Assembly (NCBI GenBank): GCA_009785505.1
Contig: WQWA01000004.1
Span: 18,553-82,552 of the forward strand
Direction of reading: 5' to 3'
Source of the DNA: Bacteroidales bacterium
GTDB taxonomy: Bacteria > Bacteroidota > Bacteroidia > Bacteroidales > P3
Length of the DNA stretch: 64,000 bases
Shown here: positions 26,217 through 34,830 of the stretch, piece after piece
How positions within the stretch are numbered: position 1 is the stretch's first letter
Layout: every line of letters starts with the position of its first letter
Position numbers and translations under genes: made by a program
Notes under the pieces: model-generated
What the model saw: only the letters and a program-made list of their open reading frames with translations
Told to the model about the DNA's origin: nothing
Databases searched by the model: none

Positions 26217-26822
26217 ATGAGAACAGAAAAAACATTTGGAATTATAGCCCTAATCGGACTTTTCTTTTTGCTTATGGATTTTCCGGGAGGCTATATACTT
26301 CTTATAAAATCATTGTCAGGCCTGGCTTTCTTGTACTTCCCTTTTGGGTTTTATTTTTTATGCGATAAAAACATAAAGCGACAAAATTTGATTTTGTCAG
26401 TTCTATCAGGGTGGTGGGGGCTTTCAGTAGTTCCGCTTGGGATATTATTTAAGCTTATGCATTGGCCAGGTGGGCAAAATATGCTATTTATTGGGGTAAT
26501 ATCAGCCCCAATACTTTTGATCGTTATTTTTTTATTGAAAAGAAAGGCAAAAGAAGAATTGACCACGTACTACAGAAACATGTTTATTAGAACATCTATT
26601 TGGGTAGTATTGGCTATCTTTTTCTGTTTCACCCCCAACACAACATTGTGGAAAATCCAACACAGAAACGACCCTGAACTTTTAGATGTAAGAATAAAGT
26701 ACCACGAAGGTCGTAGCAATGAAAATCATATAGATTTTAGACGAAGGCGGGACTCTTTGCGTTTTGAAGAGTGGAGACTACAAAGATTGGAACAGCAACA
26801 AACAGAAAATGAAATCGAATGA
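26217..26822 (+). CDS. Membrane protein of unknown function with GldL-like motif
   Basis: 201 residues with about four transmembrane segments (about 9-31, 33-49, 60-82 and 88-108) plus one at about 126-142, then a charged Arg/Glu-rich tail (RRRRDSLRFEEWRLQRLEQQ). The segment GILFKLMHWPGGQNMLFIGV resembles the first transmembrane region of GldL (LFKIMHWPGA-type), and an earlier 'LLMDFPGGYILL' looks like a second version. It is not GldL itself, which is followed by a long cytoplasmic part and lies in gldKLMN. It starts 8 bp after the oligopeptidase stop. Function unknown. Confidence 0.7.
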   Translation: MRTEKTFGIIALIGLFFLLMDFPGGYILLIKSLSGLAFLYFPFGFYFLCDKNIKRQNLILSVLSGWWGLSVVPLGILFKLMHWPGGQNMLFIGVISAPILLIVIFLLKRKAKEELTTYYRNMFIRTSIWVVLAIFFCFTPNTTLWKIQHRNDPELLDVRIKYHEGRSNENHIDFRRRRDSLRFEEWRLQRLEQQQTENEIE

Positions 26823-26837
26823 AAATACGCATTAAAT

Positions 26838-27078
26838 TCGCCCTGAAAGGGCATAATAAAAATGATATCGCCCTTACAGGGCTCAACAAATCGGGGTGAA
26901 CACATAAACCATAGGGCGTTGCCCTATGCTAATGATAACAAGGCCTTCAGCCTTGAGTTGAAAACAAAAAACAATCAAACAAATAGCAAACAGATTGCTT
27001 CGTTATGCTCGCAATGGCGCAACAAAATAAACGCCCCGAAGGGGCATAATATCAATAACACAGGGCAACGCCCTGTGA
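26838..27078. repeat. Multi-hairpin repeat cassette, no gene
   Basis: Six GC hairpins with AT spacers: GCCCTGAAAGGGC (26840), GCCCTTACAGGGC (26870), CATAGGGCGTTGCCCTATG (26910), CAAGGCCTTCAGCCTTG (26939), GCCCCGAAGGGGC (27033) and CACAGGGCAACGCCCTGTG (27059). Between the fourth and fifth, at 26992-27019, lies half of another element (GATTGCTTCG...CGCAATGG) related to the one at 58420. Short open frames here have no coding character. Confidence 0.8.
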
Positions 27079-27093
27079 ACAAAAAATAAAACT

Positions 27094-27969
27094 ATGATAC
27101 AAGCATCAGAATTCCCGCAAAACGCAGATGGTAGTGTATATCACTTGCATCTGCATCCCGAGCAACTTGCCGGCACTGTTATTTTACTTGGCGATCCGGG
27201 ACGTGTTCCGATATTTTCAAAGTATATGGAACGCATCGATCACAAACAAATGAATCGTGAGATTGTTACGCACACGGGCATTTACAAAGGAAAGCCGCTG
27301 ACCATTATGTCAACAGGAATGGGGACAGACAATTTAGACATCGTTGTAAATGAGTTGGACGCATTGGTAAACATCGACCTGAAAACTCGTGAAATCAAAT
27401 CCGAAAAAACTTCGCTAAACCTTGTGAGAATAGGCACTTGCGGCTCGTTACAAGAAGACATCGAAGTGAACAAATTTATTGCTTCGGCGTATGGATTCGG
27501 AATTGACGGATTAATGAATTTCTACAACGTTGAGCCCGATGTGTGCGACCGTGCGATGGAAAACGCATTTATGGATCACTCGAACTGGCTGAAAACACTG
27601 CCAAGACCGTACTTCGTAAAAGCATCAGACAAGCTGATCGAGCGTATCGCAAAAAACGATATGTATCGTGGAATTACAGCAACGGCACAGGGATTTTACG
27701 GTCCGCAAGGCAGAGTTTTACGTTTGCCGTTGGCGTTTCCACAAATGCACGATGTAATGAAATCGTTTGAATACAATGACCTGAAAATCACCAACCTCGA
27801 AATGGAAACTTCGGCACTGTACGGACTGGGACAATCTCTCGGACATAAAACGATGACCGCCTGTTTGGTTGTAGCAAACCGAGTTACCGGAAAATTCTCA
27901 GAGAACTACAAACAAACGATGGAAGACAGCATCGAAACGTTGATTGATAGAATTTTGAATATTGCGTAA
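27094..27969 (+). CDS. udp: Nucleoside phosphorylase, uridine phosphorylase type
   Basis: 291-residue member of the PNP/UDP family acting in pyrimidine salvage in the cytoplasm. GDPGRVPIFSKYM binds phosphate near residue 33. THTGIYKGKPLTIMSTGMG and RIGTCGSLQEDIEVN are conserved core stretches, and LEMETSALYGLG carries the Glu-Met-Glu that contacts the ribose. Family membership is clear, while the uridine preference is inferred from Bacteroidota relatives. Its leader is the multi-hairpin repeat cassette. Confidence 0.83.
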   Translation: MIQASEFPQNADGSVYHLHLHPEQLAGTVILLGDPGRVPIFSKYMERIDHKQMNREIVTHTGIYKGKPLTIMSTGMGTDNLDIVVNELDALVNIDLKTREIKSEKTSLNLVRIGTCGSLQEDIEVNKFIASAYGFGIDGLMNFYNVEPDVCDRAMENAFMDHSNWLKTLPRPYFVKASDKLIERIAKNDMYRGITATAQGFYGPQGRVLRLPLAFPQMHDVMKSFEYNDLKITNLEMETSALYGLGQSLGHKTMTACLVVANRVTGKFSENYKQTMEDSIETLIDRILNIA

Positions 27970-27975
27970 CGCTTT

Positions 27976-28002
27976 GGCACGGACGGGACGTCCGCGCCAG
28001 CG
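27976..28002. repeat. 27-bp palindromic repeat, intergenic copy
   Basis: Runs from GGCACGGACG to CGCGCCAGCG. It differs at one base from the copy that lies in frame inside aroC at 32521-32547. Confidence 0.9.
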
Positions 28003-28015
28003 ACCAAAAAACAAC

Positions 28016-28897
28016 ATGGAAACCACGAGCAAAATTTCCGCATTAATCAAGTTGATTGACGACCCTGACGAGCAAGTTTTTTGGCAAATCAAAAACGAAA
28101 TTTTGTCGATGGGCTCAATTGTTATTCCAAGTCTGGAAAGTGCTCTGATTTCAGCATCAGACGGGAATTTTATCGAACGCGTTAATGAAATTTTAAGCGA
28201 AATTCAAAACGAAAGTCTATATCAAAATTTCGAGAATTGGCTAAAAAGCGAAGAGCAGGATTTGCTTGAGTTGATGATTTTGGTTGAACAAATTCGTGAT
28301 TTCAATTTTTCAAGGCAGAGTATCATTGAGCCTGTTGCTCAAATCAAAATGGATATTTGGCTTGAGTTGAATGAAAATCAAACTATTTTAGAACAAATCA
28401 AGATTGTTGACCGGATTTTTTACACCAAACATAACTTTGAAGCTGACGAGCGAGAACCTTACGAACTACCAAATTACTTCATTTCAAATCTTTTGAAAAA
28501 CAAAAAAGGAAATGACACGACACTCGGGTTGTTGTATTTATATTTGGTTCGATCTCAAAACATCTCGTTTTGGGGCGTGAAATTGTTGTCGAACTTCATT
28601 TTAGCTTACACTAATTCTTTGGAAAACAAAACTATCGACGATGTTTTGTTTTATCTAAATCCGTACAAAGTTCACGAAGTTCCTTACAAGAATGCAGCGA
28701 AATTTTCACGTCCGAATTTACAAGATTTTTTTGCAAATGCAGGCGTAGAGTTGAATATCGCTGACATAACACCTTGTTCAAATGTGGATATCGCACGCCG
28801 TTGGTTGTGGTTTATTCAACAAGCCTATATTCGCAAAAATAACGAGGAAAAAACGGATTTGTTAAACAAATTGTTGAAATTATTTGTTCATGTCTGA
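28016..28897 (+). CDS. SirB1/transglutaminase-like protein
   Basis: 293 residues from METTSKISALIKL; the longer in-frame reading begins inside a palindromic repeat and is rejected. The N-terminal half is helical and acidic, with a PDEQVFWQIKNEILSMG stretch of HEAT-like character. The C-terminal half (LLYLYLVRSQNISFWGVKLL, NLQDFFANAGVELN) resembles SirB1 and related transglutaminase-like proteins of Bacteroidota. No convincing Cys-His-Asp triad is visible, so catalysis is doubtful. It lies between uridine phosphorylase and an NrnA-like gene. Confidence 0.55.
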   Translation: METTSKISALIKLIDDPDEQVFWQIKNEILSMGSIVIPSLESALISASDGNFIERVNEILSEIQNESLYQNFENWLKSEEQDLLELMILVEQIRDFNFSRQSIIEPVAQIKMDIWLELNENQTILEQIKIVDRIFYTKHNFEADEREPYELPNYFISNLLKNKKGNDTTLGLLYLYLVRSQNISFWGVKLLSNFILAYTNSLENKTIDDVLFYLNPYKVHEVPYKNAAKFSRPNLQDFFANAGVELNIADITPCSNVDIARRWLWFIQQAYIRKNNEEKTDLLNKLLKLFVHV

Positions 28898-28906
28898 TTT
28901 TTTCCG

Positions 28907-28914
28907 TACCTTTG
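28907..28914 (+). promoter_or_regulatory. -7 promoter box for the NrnA-like gene
   Basis: TACCTTTG, 13 nt before the chosen ATG at 28928. The ATG at 28916 would start one base after the box and is unlikely. Confidence 0.6.
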
Positions 28915-28927
28915 CATGACATTTTGC

Positions 28928-29947
28928 ATGAATATTTCCGAGCACATACCAAAGTTTAAAGAACTGATTGAAAAATCGCAGAACATTGTGGTTTTGGCAC
29001 ACTACAATCCCGATGGAGATGCGATTGGCTCGTGTGCAGCATGGCATGATTATTTGCTGAATTTGGGGAAAAATTCGCAAATTGTATTTCCCAATGATTT
29101 TCCGCAAAATCTCAAATGGATCAAAGGCTCGGAAACAGCAACAATTGCTACCAAAGAACTGAAAAAAGCCCAAGCATTAATTGCTTATGCGGATTTGATA
29201 ATTTGTAACGATTTTCAGTCGTTTTCGAGAGTAGGAGTATTGCAAGAAATATCTCTGAAATCGAGAGCAAAAAAAATTCTGGTTGATCATCATGTTGATC
29301 CGGAAGTAGAGCAGTTTGACTTAATTTTTTCAAACGTAGAAAGTTCGTCAACGTCAGAATTAGTTTTCGAAATAATTACGCTACTAAACCCCGAAGAGCC
29401 CGTAAGCAAAACTATTGCTGAGGCTATCTACGTGGGAATTATGACGGATACAGGATCGTTCAGTTACTCGAGTGGTCACAAAAGAACGTTTGAAATTGTT
29501 GCAGAGTTGATTGGTTTGGGAGTTGACACGTGTCAAATTTTTCAAGACGTTTACAGCACATTTTCAGAAAATAGAATGAGAATGTTGGGGCATTGTTTGA
29601 CGAATCGATTGAAGGTTTTACCTGAATTTTCAACCGCCTACATGTACCTCACCAAGGAAGATTTACGCGAATTTCGTGAAATTCCGGGCGACACGGAAGG
29701 TATTGTTAACTACGCACTTGCCATAAAAGGAATAAAATTTGCCGTATTCTTCACAGAACGAGAAAAACGCATCCGAATTTCATTTCGCTCGAAAGGCGAA
29801 GTTGATTGCAATGAATTTGCCAAAACCTTTTTCAACGGTGGAGGACATCATAATGCTTCCGGAGGAGATTCGTTCGAAACGATGCAAGAGACTATTCAAA
29901 AATTTGAGAAATTATTACCTGAACTTAAACAAAAAAGCAACTTATAA
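28928..29947 (+). CDS. DHH phosphoesterase, NrnA-like (oligoribonuclease/pAp phosphatase)
   Basis: 339 residues. The DHH domain has HYNPDGDAIGSCAAW (Mn-binding Asp residues), an ICNDFQSFSRVG segment and LVDHHVDPE. The DHHA1 domain ends with GGGHHNASGG near the C-terminus. NrnA degrades nano-RNA and dephosphorylates pAp in the cytoplasm. The length matches bifunctional NrnA. It is followed 32 bp later by an FKBP lipoprotein. Confidence 0.88.
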   Translation: MNISEHIPKFKELIEKSQNIVVLAHYNPDGDAIGSCAAWHDYLLNLGKNSQIVFPNDFPQNLKWIKGSETATIATKELKKAQALIAYADLIICNDFQSFSRVGVLQEISLKSRAKKILVDHHVDPEVEQFDLIFSNVESSSTSELVFEIITLLNPEEPVSKTIAEAIYVGIMTDTGSFSYSSGHKRTFEIVAELIGLGVDTCQIFQDVYSTFSENRMRMLGHCLTNRLKVLPEFSTAYMYLTKEDLREFREIPGDTEGIVNYALAIKGIKFAVFFTEREKRIRISFRSKGEVDCNEFAKTFFNGGGHHNASGGDSFETMQETIQKFEKLLPELKQKSNL

Positions 29948-29979
29948 CCACAATTTAACTCACAAAATCAAAAAAAATT

Positions 29980-30879
29980 ATGAAAAGAATCCTAATTACA
30001 GCAGCAGCCTTGCTTTTGGTAGCCGGCATGTTTACTTCTTGCGGAAGAAGTGAATTGAGAGGTTTTAGCCGAACAGAAACCGGTTTACATTACAAATTTT
30101 ACGTAAAGACCGATAGTCCGAGGGCTCAAGTTGGCGAAATTATTGTGGGCGAGATTTGGATGTATCAAGACGATGAGCTATTGTTTAGCAATGAAGGCAA
30201 CCCCATGCCCTTGTTTCAGGTTGGCGCCCCTGTATATGATGCAGGTTTGAAAGATGCTCTTTTGGAGGAGGCTCTTTTAATGATTGGTGCAGGTGACAGT
30301 GTAAAGTTTGCGTATAGGCTTGAAATGTTCCCTCACATTTGGGACGAACAAGAGGTAGATTTTCTATTCCACACAATCAAAGTTCACGGCGTTTACACCG
30401 AAGAAGAATTTGAAATGAGAATGCAGATGGAGCAAATGATTGGAGAAGCCATCGAAGCCGAGATATTGGCTGAATTTCTCGCCGAAGAAGGTATTACCGC
30501 ACGACCTAATGATGACGGTGTTTATGTGATTGTTACAAGAAGAGGGTCAGGTGCCGTGGCAAGCAGAGGACGAAATATTCAAATGCATTATGTTGGTCGT
30601 TTGATTGATGGAACCGTTTTTGATACAAGTCGTGAAGATGTTGCGAGAGAGTACGGTCTTTTTACGCCGATGCGCGACTGGGTTCCGCTTCCGTTTCAAG
30701 CAGGTATGGGACAAATGATTCCCGGTTTGGATAATGCTGTTATTGGTATGAATGTCGGGACAAGGGCAACCTTGATTATCCCATCAAATATGGCTTATGG
30801 AACGCATGGTATGCCACAAGCCGGAATTCCCGGATTTTCAACGCTAGTTTTCGATATCGAAATAGTTGCTGTGAATTAA
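29980..30879 (+). CDS. FKBP-type peptidyl-prolyl isomerase lipoprotein
   Basis: 299 residues. MKRILITAAALLLVAGMFTSCG is a lipoprotein signal with lipobox FTSC. Residues 35-135 look like a degenerate FKBP-like domain, then an acidic helix (EEEFEMRMQMEQMIGEAIEA) leads into a complete C-terminal FKBP domain. That domain has IQMHYVGRLIDGTVFDTS, QMIPGLDNAVIGMNVG and IPSNMAYG. It is probably an envelope folding factor. GldI-like lipoproteins of Bacteroidota have a similar plan, but assignment to GldI is not made. Confidence 0.87.
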   Translation: MKRILITAAALLLVAGMFTSCGRSELRGFSRTETGLHYKFYVKTDSPRAQVGEIIVGEIWMYQDDELLFSNEGNPMPLFQVGAPVYDAGLKDALLEEALLMIGAGDSVKFAYRLEMFPHIWDEQEVDFLFHTIKVHGVYTEEEFEMRMQMEQMIGEAIEAEILAEFLAEEGITARPNDDGVYVIVTRRGSGAVASRGRNIQMHYVGRLIDGTVFDTSREDVAREYGLFTPMRDWVPLPFQAGMGQMIPGLDNAVIGMNVGTRATLIIPSNMAYGTHGMPQAGIPGFSTLVFDIEIVAVN

Positions 30880-30885
30880 AAAACA

Positions 30886-31764
30886 ATGAGCTCGTACGAA
30901 GAAAAATATCAAAAAAGACGACTGCGCAATTCATACATCACATCGGTGATTAGTATCACGCTTGTTCTGTTTTTGTTGGGCATACAAGGTGTAATCCTCA
31001 TACATGCACACAAGTTATCGCGTTATGTTCTCGAAAATATCATAGTTACAGCTGTTTTGAGTGACAATGCCACAGAAGCCGATATAACTCGACTACAGAG
31101 GCAGCTGGAGTTCACGCCTGCCGTAAAAAACAATGTGTTCATATCCAAAGATGAAGCGGCCAGACTACTTACAGAAGAGTTGGGCGAGGATTTTGTTGCG
31201 TTTATAGGACATAATCCGCTGTCGGCATCCATTGAAATACGCCTGAGAGCAGAGTATGCAAATCCTGAAAGTATAGCAAATTTGGCAGATCAATTGTTGG
31301 AAATCAACGAGATTCAGGAAGTGTTTTATCAAACGAATTTGGTGCAATTGATCAGTGATAATGTCCGTCGGATTAGTTTCATTTTGCTCAGCATTAGTGC
31401 GGTTATTTTGTTTATTGCGATTGCATTAATCAACAATACAATTCGTTTGGCTGTTTATTCGAAACGTCTACTGATTAAGAGTATGCAGTTGGTTGGTGCT
31501 ACGCAGGGATTTATTCGAAAGCCGTTTATTCGACGTGGAATTTGGCAAGGGATTATTGGCGCATTTTTGTCATCGGTTATGCTCGGAGTTTTGGTGTATT
31601 ACTTGCAATATTACGCACCGGAAATTGTCAGTATCCAAGATATTAGCTGGTTTTTGATGTTGTTTGGAGGTATTTTTCTTGTCGCTATTATTTTCACTTG
31701 GATTTCGTCTTACCTTGCAGTTCGGCGATTCTTGAAAATGAAAAACGACTTGGTTCATTATTAG
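30886..31764 (+). CDS. ftsX: Cell division protein FtsX
   Basis: 292 residues, inner-membrane partner of FtsE. One N-terminal transmembrane segment (about 17-38) precedes an extracytoplasmic domain (VKNNVFISKDEAARLLTEEL) and three C-terminal transmembrane segments. The latter include RRISFILLSISAVILFIAIA and INNTIRLAVYSKRLLIKSMQ, the FtsX signature. It lies 6 bp after the FKBP gene. In Bacteroidota ftsX is usually followed by the DUF3098 and uppP genes; here aroC follows, and DUF3098-uppP lie 3 kb away on the other strand. Confidence 0.93.
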   Translation: MSSYEEKYQKRRLRNSYITSVISITLVLFLLGIQGVILIHAHKLSRYVLENIIVTAVLSDNATEADITRLQRQLEFTPAVKNNVFISKDEAARLLTEELGEDFVAFIGHNPLSASIEIRLRAEYANPESIANLADQLLEINEIQEVFYQTNLVQLISDNVRRISFILLSISAVILFIAIALINNTIRLAVYSKRLLIKSMQLVGATQGFIRKPFIRRGIWQGIIGAFLSSVMLGVLVYYLQYYAPEIVSIQDISWFLMLFGGIFLVAIIFTWISSYLAVRRFLKMKNDLVHY

Positions 31765-31785
31765 AAAATTGCGTTCGCAAGCCTA

Positions 31786-32802
31786 ATGAACAGTTTCGGC
31801 GAACATATCAAACTAACAACTTTTGGTGAATCGCACGGCGTAGCCCTCGGTGGCGTTATCGAAGGATTTCCGGCAGGTGTTGAAATTGATTTGAATTTCA
31901 TTCAGTCTGAATTAGATCGTCGAAAACCCTCTCATCACAAAGCAAGCACAACGCGCAAAGAAAGTGATCGCGTAGAGGTTTTATCGGGAATTTTTGAAGG
32001 AAAAACGCTCGGAACGCCTATCGCTTTCATCATTCGCAACGAAAATCAACAACCGGACGATTACGAATATCTGCGTGAAATCTTTCGTCCCGGACATGCC
32101 GATTTCACTTACGAAAAGAAATACGGACATTATGATCATCGCAGTGGAGGTCGTGCCTCTGCACGTGAAACCGCTTCACGTGTTGCTGCCGGAGCATTTG
32201 CAAAAACCATTCTTCAAAAAAAAGGCGTAGAAATCACAGCAAGTATCAAACAAATCGGAACGGCAAAAACTCCCGAAGAAATCGAGCATTTAATCGAACA
32301 AACGAAAGCCGAGGGCGACAGTCTTGGCGGAATTATTGAATGTGTGATAAAAGGTTGTCCTGCTGGTGTTGGCGAGCCTGTTTTCGGCAAATTGCAAGCC
32401 CAACTTGCGGAAGCCATGATGAGCATTCCCGCGGCAAAAGGTTTTGAATATGGTGAAGGTTTTGCATCTGCTACGATGAAAGGTAGCGAGCACAATGATG
32501 TTTATATTTTAGACGAATACGGCACGGACGAGACGTCCGCGCCAGCGGGAAACGTAAAACCTGCAACCAATCACAACGGTGGAATTTTAGGCGGAATCAG
32601 CACCGGACAAGATATTATTTTTAGGGTGGCTTTCAAGCCGATTGCGAGTATTTCCAAACCCCAGCAAACCGTTGATAAAAAAGGCAATCCCATAGAACTT
32701 GTTAATCAAGGACGGCATGATGTTTGTTGTGTGCCGAGGGTTTTGCCTGTGGTTGAAGCCATGACGGCGTTAGTGATTCTTGATCGTTCATTTTTTTTGT
32801 GA
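31786..32802 (+). CDS. aroC: Chorismate synthase with a repeat-derived insertion
   Basis: 338 residues converting 5-enolpyruvylshikimate-3-phosphate to chorismate with reduced FMN. Family motifs are present: GESHGVALGGVIEGFPAG (N-terminal), HYDHRSGGRASARETASRVA (FMN/active-site His) and GGISTGQDIIFRVAFKP. Residues 246-254 (GTDETSAPA), between the KGSEHNDV segment and TNHNGG, are encoded by a 27-bp palindromic repeat. Family members have a shorter link here. The frame is kept and no key motif is lost, so the enzyme is probably active. It ends convergent with the PorE-like gene. Confidence 0.95.
   Translation: MNSFGEHIKLTTFGESHGVALGGVIEGFPAGVEIDLNFIQSELDRRKPSHHKASTTRKESDRVEVLSGIFEGKTLGTPIAFIIRNENQQPDDYEYLREIFRPGHADFTYEKKYGHYDHRSGGRASARETASRVAAGAFAKTILQKKGVEITASIKQIGTAKTPEEIEHLIEQTKAEGDSLGGIIECVIKGCPAGVGEPVFGKLQAQLAEAMMSIPAAKGFEYGEGFASATMKGSEHNDVYILDEYGTDETSAPAGNVKPATNHNGGILGGISTGQDIIFRVAFKPIASISKPQQTVDKKGNPIELVNQGRHDVCCVPRVLPVVEAMTALVILDRSFFL
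32521..32547. repeat. 27-bp palindromic repeat in frame within aroC
   Basis: Nine codons running from GGCACGGACG to CGCGCCAGCG, 26 of 27 bases identical to the intergenic copy at 27976-28002. Confidence 0.9.
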
Positions 32803-32818
32803 CCAAAAAACGAACGAT
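32783..32818. terminator. Bidirectional hairpin between aroC and the PorE-like gene
   Basis: ATCGTTC and GAACGAT pair, with a T6/A6 extension inside and one A-C mismatch. The hairpin overlaps the last codons of aroC and reaches the stop of the convergent gene. Confidence 0.5.
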
Positions 32819-34824
32819 TAAAGAATCTGAATCTCCGTGCGACGATTTTGCGCACGGCCTTCTTCAGTGTCATTAGGTGCAACAGGTCGCGACATACCGT
32901 AACCTGCAAATTGCAAGCGATCAGAACGAATACCTCTACTTATCAAAAAGTCATAAACGGATTTAGCACGATTTTCGGAAAGTCGCTGATTAAAACTTAT
33001 GCTTCCGACATTGTCGGTATGACCGCTGATTTCGATGCGAACACCCGGATTTTCATTCATAAATCTTACCAAACGCTCTAATTCTTGCATGGATTCAGGT
33101 CTTAAAGCATATTCGGCAGTAGCAAAAAAGATGTTTCGCAACACAATACTTTCGCCTTGTTGAATTTGAGCAAGAGGAACATCGATTGTTATGGGTTGAA
33201 TTTGATTAGCGATATCGCCAAACTCAAAGTGCTCGGAATGGAATAAGTAACCCTCTCTCGAAATATTCAAGGCATAACTTCCGTCTGACGGCAAAGGTAC
33301 TAAAAAATCTCCGGAAACTTCGTCGGCTTCTGCTCTCGCGACCACTTGTCCGGTGCGAAGATTGATAATCTCAAGCCTCGCATCCAAAGGTAGATGGGTT
33401 CTTGCATCGAATAAATTTCCACGCAAATAACTTACTGCCAAAGGTCTTACATCGCGATGCAGTTCGAAAACATAAATATCTGTTCCACCTTTTCCACCCG
33501 GACGATCCGAAGAGATAAAAGCCATGTTTCCAGATGAATTCACAAAGAAACTACTTTCGTCTCGGTGTGTGTTGATAGGATAGCCCAAATTTACAGGCGT
33601 TCCCCAAGTTCCGTCAGGATTTCTTCTGGACACAAAAATATCTTTTCCGCCCAATCCGGGATGTCCGTCCGACACAAAATAAAGGGTTTGATTATCGTAG
33701 TGAATAAACGGAGCGCTTTCGTTACCGCTCGTGTTTATAGGATATCCGAGATTTTCAGGTTCTGACCACATGCCATCATCTTGAAGCACTGTCATCCAAA
33801 TATCTGTTCCGCCCATTCCGCCGGGACGGTTACTCGCAAAAAATAATGTTCTTCCGTCCGGAGCAATAGACGGTTGAGATTCCCAAAATCTTGTGTTGAT
33901 CGGTGCTCCGAGGTTGAATGGTCGCCCCCAAGTATCCCCTATCCTTCGACTCACATAAATATCGCAACTTCCCATGCCGTATCTGCGATTGCATCCGGCA
34001 AAAAACAAATATCTGCCATCGGGCGAAATGCTTGGTGCGCCCTCATTATCGTCAGTGGTTATGGGATGCGGCATGCGAACAGCATTTGCCCATGTTTGTG
34101 TGCTGTCGCAAAATATGCTGAAATAAAAATCTTCACGGCGATGTTCGACTTGCCTCGTGACGGTCACCGCATTTGGATGCGAGGCATCTCTTAAAGGTCG
34201 TCCGGTTCGCCTATCAACAGAGTATGTTCGCTCCACCTCTATGGTAGTGCGTCTTGTAAATATCATCATTCTTCCATCTACGGTCAAAACCGGAAAATAC
34301 TCGTCCATTTCCGAATTGATACTATCACCCAAATTGATTGGCTCAAATGGAACAGGATTATTTCTAAACATAATTGCTGTTCGCACTCTTTGTAAATTGG
34401 CCTCCGCTCTTGCTCGAACGTCATCGCTACGAATGGGCGTTGCTAAATATCTCAAAAAAGACTGTTCGGCTTCTTCATAAAATCCTTGCGAAAATTCCAA
34501 GCTTCCCAAGCGGGACAGGGCGAACGGATGAATGCTTGGGTCTAATTCGGCAAATCGTCGATAAGCCCAAATCGCGCTATCGGGCATATCGCTTAGTTCG
34601 AATGTTTCACCTAACATCAACCACGCTTCGATAAAATTTGAATCTTCGTTCAATGCTCTTCTAAATAGCGCAATTGCCTCCTGCATGTTGTTTTGATCAA
34701 ACTCCCTTAATCCTTGACTGTAGAATCTTTCCGCCCTTGACGAACTTGTGGAAAGCGACCGGGCTTGCGCATAACTCGCAAAAGTTAGTGCACACAGCAA
34801 AATAATCAAAACATTTTTTTTCAT
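32818..34824 (-). CDS. porE: PorE-like OmpA family protein (TPR, PD40 propeller, CRD, OmpA)
   Basis: 668 residues with a Sec signal peptide (MKKNVLIILLCALTFASYAQ). TPR repeats lie at about 25-150 (FYSQGLREFDQNNMQEAIAL), WD40/PD40 blades at about 185-450 (APSISPDGRYLFFAGCNR, QPSIAPDGRTLFFASNRPGG), and a carboxypeptidase-regulatory-like fold at about 455-530. The C-terminal OmpA peptidoglycan-binding domain has ISGHTDNVGSISFNQRLSE and GRAQNRRTEI. This domain order and length are those of PorE (PG1058) of the Porphyromonas type IX secretion system. PorE is a lipoprotein, whereas no lipobox Cys is seen here. It would tether the T9SS to peptidoglycan; the exact role is inferred. Confidence 0.78.
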   Translation of the reverse strand: MKKNVLIILLCALTFASYAQARSLSTSSSRAERFYSQGLREFDQNNMQEAIALFRRALNEDSNFIEAWLMLGETFELSDMPDSAIWAYRRFAELDPSIHPFALSRLGSLEFSQGFYEEAEQSFLRYLATPIRSDDVRARAEANLQRVRTAIMFRNNPVPFEPINLGDSINSEMDEYFPVLTVDGRMMIFTRRTTIEVERTYSVDRRTGRPLRDASHPNAVTVTRQVEHRREDFYFSIFCDSTQTWANAVRMPHPITTDDNEGAPSISPDGRYLFFAGCNRRYGMGSCDIYVSRRIGDTWGRPFNLGAPINTRFWESQPSIAPDGRTLFFASNRPGGMGGTDIWMTVLQDDGMWSEPENLGYPINTSGNESAPFIHYDNQTLYFVSDGHPGLGGKDIFVSRRNPDGTWGTPVNLGYPINTHRDESSFFVNSSGNMAFISSDRPGGKGGTDIYVFELHRDVRPLAVSYLRGNLFDARTHLPLDARLEIINLRTGQVVARAEADEVSGDFLVPLPSDGSYALNISREGYLFHSEHFEFGDIANQIQPITIDVPLAQIQQGESIVLRNIFFATAEYALRPESMQELERLVRFMNENPGVRIEISGHTDNVGSISFNQRLSENRAKSVYDFLISRGIRSDRLQFAGYGMSRPVAPNDTEEGRAQNRRTEIQIL

Positions 34825-34830
34825 AAATAT

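Noticed and set aside
26862..27089. Open frame of 75 codons before the uridine phosphorylase gene
   Set aside because: It consists of palindromic repeats with no coding character.
27962..28015. Upstream start for the SirB1-like protein
   Set aside because: These codons are the palindromic repeat; METTSKIS at 28016 is a better start.
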